Shown here piece by piece: positions 55,450 to 64,000 of a stretch of 64,000 bases of DNA (positions are counted from its first letter, which is position 1; every line of letters begins with the position of its first letter). The notes under the pieces are model-generated. The model had not been told where the DNA came from. It ran no database searches and was given only the letters and a program-made list of their open reading frames with translations. The DNA is from Bryum argenteum (taxonomy: Eukaryota; Streptophyta; Bryopsida; Bryales; Bryaceae), in assembly GCA_037043015.1 (NCBI GenBank), contig CM073323.1:10537758-10601757 (forward strand). The letters are read 5' to 3'. A program made the position numbers and the translations under genes.

Positions 55450-56279
55450 AAGACACTTGCAGCGATTAGAACGAATTATTGACATTGTACAAAATTTATA
55501 TGGAGAATCAAAGGTTATGTGCAAATTAGTCTTCTCAGTTTAATCCTTAAGAGTGTATACCAGTCCTCCAACAATTCTTGTTGGAGATTCATGGGAAAAT
55601 GTTCTTATTTCATTATTTCCGAAATCCTTAATTTCTCAACTACTGTACGTGGATGTTCAAATAAACCACAACTTCGAATCGCCACATTCATGCGTACAAA
55701 TCCAATATCTCTCCCTGCGTTAAGAAAGATCTGGACAATTTATCGTACAAAGGAAAATTTTATTTCAGATTCTTCATCACCTAAAGACATAGACTCAACG
55801 ATAGATCGCGAGACATATTTTCCTCACTGATTCTTCCAAACTCATGCCAGTCTTTTGAAAAACGATGTAGTGCACACAATCACGGATGGTGTAAGTAGAT
55901 GGCACCCGATCTATGAGTAAAAGATAATCGATAAAGAGAGCGCGTTACCACAGAGAGACGCGATGCATTGCTGATTTGTCGTAAAAAATAGCCCATTGCA
56001 AAATACTTAAACTGGCAAAAAAATTCAAGGAAAGTGACTGAGGTTGCAATAAGAAGAGAGTAGGCAAGAATGCGTACCGGTGAGGAACGCCATGGTTGTT
56101 GCGCAAGCAATTCTTGAGCATTCGGAGTGCCCTCGTTCAGCTGTGGAGCCATCGAATAGATCAGCACGATACTCACGTTTTGGATGAAAGGTGTCGCTAT
56201 CACCCGGGGTCGTATTATCATTCATCCAATTGGTGAGGCTATAGCAGGCTATGCTATTTCCCATTGTTCTATTTTAATG
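55450..56279. other. Gap with two unsupported minus-strand ORFs
   Basis: No recognised gene. Two overlapping minus-strand frames (56221-55880 and 56264-56025) have 113 and 79 codons. The first contains a hydrophobic stretch (ILAYSLLIATSVTFLEFF) that could be one membrane helix. Without splice support or recognised motifs I leave them uncalled. Confidence 0.35.
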
Positions 56280-57045
56280 TTCCCTAACGTTCCAATTGAA
56301 TATAATGCGCGGGATTAAGCTATTCTAATTTTCCCCCCTTTTATTTAAAAATTAATCCGAGGGTGCAAATGTAGGGAACAAGTTGTCATGGGATTTTTAA
56401 GTTAATGTTTTGAATATAGACGGTTGGATGGTTACCATTTGGGGAATCATAACCTTCAAAGTTTGTCTCCCAAGTTTTTTTTCTGGCATTGCAAAGACTG
56501 TTTTTGAAACTCTTGGAGGTTGCCCTTTTGAAATTGGTTAACTTTTTGACTTGGGCCCTTTGGAACTTAAATAGTGATTGAGTAAAATCATATTTCCATA
56601 AAAATAAAGAAAGACTGAATTTATTCTACCCTTTTTGGACTTGGAACTTAAAATTATCATATGAAGGTTTAAAAATTGGAACTTAGCTTTGCAAAGTTTG
56701 CTATATAATTACACTTTGTGTGGTAGAAGGAGCACCCAGTTAGGCAAAAGTGTTACTTTTACTTCCTTCATATAGGCTGCCTAAAATTGCAAGTAGCCAA
56801 ATTGGTGGCTGTGGTCGTTTAAAGGTTAATTTTCAAGTACCCTTTATCTATTACATGCTTGGATCTATGAATCCATCAGATGGAATTTTTGAAAATGTTT
56901 ATAATACTTCTCATAAGAATACTCTAGAAGATCTCGTGGTTAGAATTTCTTTGACCATCGTGTGCAAAATCTAAAAAGCCGCATTCGATAACTTGCTCAT
57001 TTTTTGAAAACCTCGGAGCTTCCTACCCCCTTGGACCTTTAGGAG
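56280..57045. mobile_element. Diverged TTAA-family element
   Basis: The right end ttggacctttaggag (to 57045) is clear. The left end near 56280 (ttccctaacgttcc after ttaatg) is weak. The internal block gacggttggatggttacc, then ccttcaaagtttg, at 56418-56463 matches the core of the other copies. Non-coding. Confidence 0.4.
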
Positions 57046-58550
57046 TAACTCTTAAAAATCCAAGAAACTGGAAATGGTTCTTTTCGGTTTTGAGGAGTCT
57101 AAGATAAAGGGGTTGGAATTAAGATATTACTTGGGTTTTTTCTACATTGGAATATGCACATAGAAAAATATACAAGATTAAATTCCAATACATTAAAAAG
57201 AATCTTAAAATGTAAATGTTTGTTTTTCCATCCAAAACACGTAGCTCAATTTTAGCCTTTAAAAAAATAAAATAGAAAATCCATAATATCTTCATATCGG
57301 AATCACTACTCAACTTTCCAAATGACCCATGTTAAAACTCTTACCAATTTTATAAGGACAACCTCCAAAATTTACAAGAGCAAGCTGCATAGATTTTTTG
57401 TAGTTTTACATTATTTATCTTTCAAAAATCGTCAAATTTTGAAATCTTGCAATCTCACATGATTAATTCCACCTAGACATCAAATAATTCTTGAGGAACA
57501 CACTCACCATTCACTTTCTCTTTGAATTATTTACGATGAGCATATTGCATGTTTTTTAGAATCACTGTTTTATACATTCTACTAGAAAATAAAGTGCATG
57601 AAAGTTCAAAATCCAAATTAGTCTTTAAAATTTTGCATAGGCATGCTCAACTTGGTCATCTACATGGACAAGAACACGGGGGAAATGTTTGGGATAACAA
57701 TCATCAAATCCCTCTTTGCACAAACTAAATTATGTCTCCCAAAGATTGCCCAAAAAATGTTTTGCATCAACTTTGACTGTTACGATCTAAAAAATGGTAA
57801 AGATCCGTCGGACAATATATTAAATGGTAGTACAAATTGTAGAACGGTTTGAGATCCTACATTAAAAATTTGACCGTGTCTCATTTTTAACAAGTTGGTA
57901 AAAAATTGGAGGTTCTGATTTTCGAGGTAAAAAGAACTCTTTGTTGTATAGGGCTCAATAAACTAGCAAAGAAAAGAACTATGTTACCCTCAAACCTTTC
58001 AATGTCTCAAGATTATGGGTTCGATTCCTCCTTGTGGAATTTCCTACCACTTGATGCAACTTCACGCCATGAACTCTTCTATTTATGTATTAAAGATAAA
58101 AAATGTGCATGCTTAAATATACCACGATAGGAACATCTAACCTCAAAACATCATGTACTCATGATTTTTCATTTTAGAGTGTGTAAATAAGATACACCTA
58201 GAACTTCCAACTTTGATTCCATATAAATTGCATTATTTTCCGAACTAGCTTATTTTTAGGGGTACGTAAAGTCAAAAATGTCATAAGGTTTTGCGTGTTT
58301 ATGAAGGTCAGGTGTTACTCAACGGCCATTGAGAAACATACGAACAACAATACCTCATGTAATCTAAAGGTCGAATCTTTCTCAATGGCCCTTGAGAAAC
58401 ATTCAACTTTCAAATAATATCATATTTATGGATTTTTCTTGTGATGTTACAAAAACTTGTATAAATACAAACGGGAGAAGTGTGATACTAGGAAACATGC
58501 CATTTTAGAGGCATAACTAGATATACTTCTAAACGGGCACGTGGGCCAAA
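57046..58550. other. AT-rich intergenic region with a further repeat-family core
   Basis: Segment 57601-57810 is the reverse complement of 32160-32370 at moderate identity. Both can be read as a peptide with the pattern NL-YM-KNTG--FG--II and YDL-NG. Stops and lack of context argue against a gene, so it is best seen as a shared part of the dispersed repeat family. No gene seen elsewhere. Confidence 0.4.
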
Positions 58551-58612
58551 ATGGCACATTTACTCCACCAAAATGGCACATTTACTCCACCAAAATGGCA
58601 CATGGATTAACG
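58551..58612. repeat. Short tandem repeat, 23-bp unit, about 2.7 copies
   Basis: ccaaaatggcacatttactc plus cac is repeated head to tail, with the last copy incomplete. Confidence 0.9.
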
Positions 58613-58978
58613 CCATTTAACGGAACATAGGTTTTCTACTTCCAAAATCTACAATCGATTCAAGCTAAATTCAAAATTTAAGATTCCAACTACTAAAATA
58701 TTTTACGTATTTTCCAAACTTGGTTCCGTTCGCCCCACCCCTACAATAATTTGCCAATTTGAAAATTTTATGGTTTTAAGCACAATACCGCACCTAAAGT
58801 TTGTTATTGCCATAGGGTTGAAAGTTCAACCCCTTAGTTTGAAATCTTCTTGTCACTCGATGTTAACAACCCTAAGCTCTTTTCACTCTTAAACATCAGA
58901 ATAATATCATAACGTTCCATCAAAGGAACATCAATCAAGGTTGGGCCTTTTTCACTCTAGCCAAGGCAAGTGGACCAA

Positions 58979-59437
58979 AATCTAAGCCTCTTGTGTGTAC
59001 TTACTAGACATGACTTAAACCTAACTCAAGTACAAACCCACCTAAAACAAGCATCACAACCAATTGTTGAACATTCTTGGATCATGGTAAATCAATGCTC
59101 CGAGTGTAATTTCTTGAGGGCAAGGGAGGGGAGGAATAAAGAGCCCCTAAATTTTTAATGTATAGGCATTAGATCCCAAGGAGTAAGCATCTAGGCCCCA
59201 CGTCCCATTTTGGAAGTCAAAATGATCAAAAACGGACATCAGGGGGTCCAAATTGAAGATTCCAATGATTCTAAAAAAAAACTCCCATCGGCTGATGGGG
59301 GCTCTGAGAAACGTTGGTAGCACTCTTTTACAAGCACCCTTCTTTTATGTACTTATTCGACATGACTTAAACCTAACTCAAGTACAAAACCACCCAAAAC
59401 AAGCATCACATCACATCCAATTGTTGAACATTCTTCA
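58979..59437. repeat. Direct repeats of about 100 bp flanking a 227-bp block
   Basis: 58979-59085 and 59337-59437 share gacatgacttaaacctaact, caagtacaaa, aaaacaagcatcacat and ccaattgttgaacattctt. Between them lies the left arm of the inverted repeat (59107-59333). The arrangement suggests duplication or an insertion between the copies. Confidence 0.85.
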
Positions 59438-60290
59438 CCCTAGTGTGTGTAGTAGCCTTTTGCATTCTCCGATTCCACACACAAGTGTTGCTTGTTTTCT
59501 TGGATAAGAAGGAAGCTCGTGAAAAAAGGGGATTGAACCCAATTGGTTAGGGAAAGTAAACCAATTGAAGTATGTGTTGAATGTGGAATAAGTTAGTGGT
59601 GGTCCACACACTTGCATCTGTCTACTTGCCTGCCGGCCAATCATCCCTAGTAACTTACTATTCGCCCTTGATGGCTGGCCTGTTTCACACCCGGCACACA
59701 ATCCATGGCCTTTAATTTATTATTATTTTCTAAATCAGTGTATTATGACAATACTCCCTCTGTCCCATTCTAATTGTCCAGTAGGTTCTCTCAAATCTAT
59801 CTCTTGAGGTAGATTTGAAAGAATCTACTATACAATTATAATGGGACAGAGGGAGTACATTTAGTCCTGAAGAATCTACAACTATATTCGTTTGGAACCT
59901 TCGAGAAATTCCTAGATTCTTTTCATTGTTGGGTGTCAATGGAACCTGTGTTCTACAATCTATTGCAACATATGTGATATTCTTAGACTCAAACCGCTCA
60001 CTGATATTAGAATTTTTCAAATAGTGCTTGCGTTTGAGTTTTTGGGGCGCATGTTAAAGAGTGCTACCAGCGTTTCTTGGAGCCCCCATCAGCCATTGGG
60101 ATTTTTTCTTTAGAATCCTTGGAATTTTCGATTTGGACCCCCCAACGACAATTTTTGATAATTTTGAATTCATAAATGAGACTTGGGGCCCCAATTACTC
60201 TAGAAGACTACTTCTTGGCATTTTAAGCCTATACATTGAAAAATTTAGGGGGCTCTTTACCCCTCCCCCTCCGTTGCCCCCAAGAAACCG
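59107..60290. repeat. Large inverted repeat, arms of about 230 bp
   Basis: 59107-59333 and 60053-60290 are inverted copies at roughly 75 percent identity by eye. Anchors are agagcccctaaatttttaat / tgtataggc, gggggtccaaattgaagattcc and gctgatgggggctctgagaaacg, each found in complement in the right arm. Spacing is about 720 bases and includes a Stowaway MITE. No protein is encoded in the arms. It could be a foldback or Mutator-like element or two opposed copies of one repeat. Confidence 0.8.
59754..59855. mobile_element. Stowaway-type MITE (102 bp) with TA target duplication
   Basis: Ends CTCCCTCTGTCCCATT and, in complement, the same at the right. The element is flanked by TA (59752-59753, 59856-59857). 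Nearly the whole element is one imperfect palindrome, so its RNA would fold into a long hairpin. The terminal sequence is the classical Stowaway (Tc1/mariner-derived) form. Confidence 0.92.
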
Positions 60291-61945
60291 CTCGTAGCTC
60301 TGATTTAGAGTGATCCGAGTTTGTGGAGCAAGATTGCAAGTGAAATGGAATTTCTTGCACTTGTACGATAACACATTTTTCTTCCTACTTTAGCATTTGA
60401 ACTATTGTGATTGTAAGTACGAAGAAAAATGTTCCAAGTAGATATAATCCGAGGCATGAGTACGTAATCAAAATTTGAAGGTATGAGAATATTTTGGTGA
60501 CCCAACAACCATGGATTGAAAGAGATAATAGAAGGGGAAAATGAACCATATGTTGGGGCCCTAGGTACCAAATGAACTTTACGTCAACTTCAAGATTTCA
60601 ATTTGACCTCTTCATCAACTCAATTGGGAAAAAAAATTGCTTGTATGCATGATCGAAAGTGCAAAATATGAAGCCCAAACTTTTTGAATAGTGACAAAGT
60701 GATGGCAACTACCAAATCACAAAACCCCTATGGGATACCGCCAACAAGTATTAGGAAATAAATGAAAGAATGAAGACGAATATGATTACATGAACTCAAC
60801 AAAGTTAGAGCAACGAGGAGATTTGTCATTTCATATGTCCCGTGATCAGAAATCTCAAACTTCTTTTTCTCATTGTAACTTTTGTGATTTTTCAATTCTT
60901 TTTCAAAGAAGCTAATTTCATTGCATTGTCAATATATGCACACATGAAATTTAAGTGTTCCCTAAAATAGACCAACATGGTTAGCGTAAGATAGAGTGTG
61001 ATTTTCTCTTTGTACAAAAACCACACATTAAGCTCATGTGCACACTTTGGTACAAGGAATATCTTTCATATATACTTTGTTCCCGAGCCACAAAAGACCT
61101 TCATGAAATTTCAACTTTCAAGAATAACCACTAATTCTAAGGACCCCTCAAGTCACAAGCTTTACTCTTAAAATAGTAATTGGACAATTTCTCACCCAAA
61201 ATAAGAAAATGGGTGTCCCTGAAAATTAATAAGCCTCGACAGTATTAGGTGTTCTAAAATTGTCCGATTCGAAAAATTTCAAAAAGAATAATTTAAAAAC
61301 CTTTCATTTTATAAATTCCTTTTTATTTTTTCAAAAAGAATCCTCTACCTTGAAAGAAACGACAACCGTCTGAACAATCAAGCACATCAACACGCACCCC
61401 AAGAGGGGCAGGGAACGTAGGGAACAAATGGGGAACTCCAGGAGAGAACCGTTCGGAGAGGTGCAGCGACCCGGGAACGAGGCGAACGACTCGTTCCCAG
61501 GAGTGCGCAGGTGGCGGGCCGGCCAGTGGACCACGTCCCGATCCGGCGGCAGGGGGATCCCCCCCGGCCGGACCCACCTGGTAGGTCGCTATTTCTGTTT
61601 CGACCCGCGACGCCCCCCTCCTTGTGGGTCACCTTCCTCGCAGCTCTCGATCTCTGTTTACTTGTCCCCCTCCCCAGATTGTGCGAGACAACTGCAGTTT
61701 CTGGTGTTGGAAGTTACAGTAGGCGGTGGAAGAATCCCGTGAAGGAACTTGCTTTCCTTAGAAACTCTTGCCAGCAGTTTTTCGATTGTCACGTCGGTGC
61801 TTTCCGTCGTGGGCGATTGAAGCGCATTGCGGCCGCGGAGTCTATTTGATTTGCACTGCGAGATATTTTTTGTTGCAGACGTTGAGCAGTTTCTTTTAGG
61901 TTTTTGGACGTTGTAATGATTGGTGTCGAAGCGTGATTGATCACT
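60291..61945. other. AT-rich gap, then the GC-rich promoter region of the next gene
   Basis: No gene to about 61370. 61380-61690 is markedly rich in GC with CpG (gcgaacgactcgttcccag, ccccccggccggacccacct) and changes abruptly from AT-rich DNA. This is likely the promoter and 5' UTR of the plus-strand gene starting at 61946. Several overlapping open frames here are by-products of composition. Confidence 0.45.
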
Positions 61946-63310
61946 ATGGCTATGAAGTTGGCGCCCACCTTAAGTGGTGAGGATCCGTTTTTGGAAGTGA
62001 AGGCTATCTCGCGTGTGCTTTCTTCGGAGGTCACTGTTGGACATGACTGGCCAGAGGTAGGTTTTTGTGAATTTTTGTGTACGGCAGGAACGTCGCATTT
62101 ATTTTTCTCTGTTTTGAGGCGAGCACCATTGAGGTTCTACGCCTTTGTCTGCGATATCGTCGGTTTGCGTGATACGGAACTGACCGTTGATAGAAACGAC
62201 AGCATTTCTTTCTTCTTGATCAGAAATATGTTGGTAGCCTTTACCATCTGAATTTTTTGAATGCGACTCTGTCTTAGACCAGTTCTCAGGTGGTCGTGGC
62301 GTACGTCTCGTTTGTTAGGGTTGGATTAGTCCGCACGTGCCTGAAGTTTCTTTTCAAAGCTGCGCGTTGCAATGTCGGTTACAGCTCATGCAGGGCATTT
62401 CTTGCGCAGGTTTTGCTTGGTTGTTGCTTTCGTGTCGTTTTAGCTTAGAATTCCTCGTTTTGCTCAGTTTTGAGGCTGCACTTCTGTGGCTGTTGTAAGC
62501 TTACAGAAGCTATAAATACACGTATGCATCGGCAGTTTAAGGCTTCGCTTGTGATGATAAATGTCGTGCTATATCTTGTACGAAGCGTGGGAAAGCTGTC
62601 GCTGGTTTCTGGTGCTATTGCAAAATGGTCGATGCTGCATGGAAGAACCTCTTAGTGTTTTCAATGAAACTGAGAGTGGCTTGAATAATGTGCAGGAGTC
62701 CTTTCAAAATGAGATGGACGGACAGTTTCATCGCACTCCGAGATCAGACCAAACCAGGACTCACGCTCGGCACAGGTCAGTGCAACATAGCGACTCCAAG
62801 AAGCATCTGATAGCAGACACGCCTGGTAGTCGGCCGAAGAGCGTGATATCCGGTCCTGCGTCCAGCAAGTCGCCCAACAAGCCAAGCACAGACTTTAACA
62901 GTGCCTGCAGATTCGAGGGCAATCACCAATGGGACGATGAAGAATGGGGAACTAGCACCACAAGAAAGAAATCGGGAATGTGCAAGTGCATGGCGGGAGC
63001 AGCAGCCGATTGTACAGCCGTGTGTTGCTGCCCCCTGTCACTTCTCCACCTTTTAGCGCTTGCTTGCATCAAGCTGCCCTCCATTGTCGTCATTCGAAAC
63101 TTCAGAAAGGCGAAGTCGAAGTTTCGGAAGAAGCAGAAGTGCAATGAAGTGAACGAGGACGACGTTGGCCCGACCACGCCCTTCACGCCTTCTCTCTCAT
63201 GCCGAGAATCTACGGGCGACGTCTCTTGGGCACCCGCTTCAGGATTTGCTGATCCTCGGGTTTGGTCGGAGTATTTCGGCGCGGACGCTGCTGATCGTGC
63301 TGATCATTAA
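61946..63310 (+). CDS. Plant membrane protein with CCCP motif (At5g66800-like), 241 aa
   Basis: Two exons (61946-62056, 62696-63310) join in phase 0 at GAG|GTAGGT ... TGCAG|GAG and encode 241 residues. The N-terminal half is hydrophilic and Ser/Pro/Arg-rich (likely disordered). Then comes GMCKCMAGAAADCTAVCCCP and a hydrophobic segment (LSLLHLLALACIKLPSIVVI), followed by a basic run (RNFRKAKSKFRKKQK). Uncharacterised small plant proteins share this layout: a Cys-rich AECxAVCCCP motif, one membrane helix and KxPxG followed by basic residues. I assign it to that family by pattern. Function is unknown, perhaps at the plasma membrane. Start: ATG 61946 (MAMKLAPTLSGEDPF), with Met 3 also possible. 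Stop TAA. Confidence 0.75.
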
Positions 63311-64000
63311 AGTCACCTTCTTTTGTTTTGTACATAGCAGAGTGGAGTCCCGCTCTCACATTCAAGTATCGGAGCCAGAGCATATGCTCTCGCACCTAAC
63401 GTCTCATCATCTTGCTCGATTAACAGATCGACGTAAATGCAGCAGAGAACCAAGACTATTGCAGCATCTCCATGTGATGGATTGCTGGAAGCTCTGCTGT
63501 AATCATCTCGTCTGTTTGAAAGCGTGAAGATTGGATCCAAGGAGAAGTGACAGTGGCCGATACAAGTCCTTCCGTGGAGACTGAATCTTTTTATGTGTAG
63601 ATCTGTGATTGTAATGTTACTTCATTTTTATTTACGAAGATTTACAATCAATTTTCTGTAAGGACGAGTTTTGTCCTTGTATTACGGTAGTTCGCTCATC
63701 GATGGCCGAGGTATGTTTTGCTTCATCAGTATTTTAATTAGTGAATGCTTAAGCGGCATCTCTTAGAACCTCTGCCTTGGTCACAGTTGTCTTTTGCTTG
63801 TGTGACTGAGGGTCAAGAATGCTCGCAATATACACTAGCCGTTGAAGAATACTACTCATCTGGGTCAGTATCATGTTAATGAAGCATTTATTGGTGGAAT
63901 CAGGGGCTAGCAGAACCATATACAACCATGGTAGATTGGAAGCTTAATGAGTATTTTTCTTCGAGGATTGGGACCACACATATGGATAAAGATTTCAGTT
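63311..64000. other. 3' flank of the last gene
   Basis: The first 300-400 bases are probably 3' UTR (T-rich, with atttacaatca near 63640). I see no further gene before the window ends. Confidence 0.45.

Noticed and set aside
57643-57852. 69-codon ORF resembling the 67-codon minus-strand ORF at 32166-32369
   Set aside because: Similarity extends at DNA level beyond the frames and belongs to the dispersed repeat family; no other sign of coding function.

Overview
The window is nuclear DNA from a streptophyte, most likely a land plant. The evidence is a set of intron-bearing plant genes with GT-AG borders: V-ATPase subunit c, a KIWI/PC4-type coactivator, a glyoxal/galactose-oxidase-like enzyme, an EamA transporter of the plastid-envelope type (Arabidopsis At3g02690-like) and a small plant membrane protein with a CCCP motif. 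There are also two intronless genes (nuclear-encoded plastid MinD and IWS1) and typical plant transposable elements. I cannot name the lineage. Genic exons are clearly richer in GC than the long AT-rich gaps. All three standard stop codons are used by intact genes, so the code is standard.

Layout. 1-7.1 kb: a TNP2-type CACTA transposase gene on the minus strand with one in-frame TAG, then a decayed PHD-finger exon and a tandem repeat. 8.3-10.5 kb: an unrecognised multi-exon gene with an in-frame TGA. 13.5-14.6 kb: minD. 16.8-19.7 kb: coding-like debris with repeated motifs, a foldback, CACTA-like ends and an unrecognised acidic ORF with an internal duplication. 21.2-22.0 kb: an ORF ending in a chromodomain broken by TGA. 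24.0-30.2 kb: a dense block with VHA-c, the glyoxal-oxidase-like gene and, convergent with it, the KIWI gene. 31-35 kb: AT-rich DNA with nested TTAA-flanked elements and a GC-rich minisatellite. 35.2-37.1 kb: about 1.9 kb of (GATA)n. 37.6-41.1 kb: a broken, 5'-truncated LINE.

41.6-49.2 kb is a diverged duplicate of 28.56-31.1 kb, carrying the tail of the oxidase gene and a KIWI pseudogene. The duplicate was later split by a complete Ty1/copia element (42218-47566, 5-bp target duplication, near-identical LTRs) and by a 235-bp MITE-like element whose empty site is preserved in the parent copy. The copia element carries, between pol and its 3' LTR, an antisense ORF resembling the RNase H1 hybrid-binding (viroplasmin) domain. 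This is the most unusual feature I found.

51.6-55.4 kb: IWS1, then the EamA transporter, both on the plus strand. 56-61 kb: gene-poor, with a further TTAA-family copy, a Stowaway MITE and a large inverted/direct repeat structure. 61.9-63.3 kb: a two-exon gene for the CCCP-motif membrane protein. The host genes look like unrelated housekeeping loci; nothing suggests a co-regulated cluster. The special interest lies in the transposable elements and in the dated duplication and insertion history.
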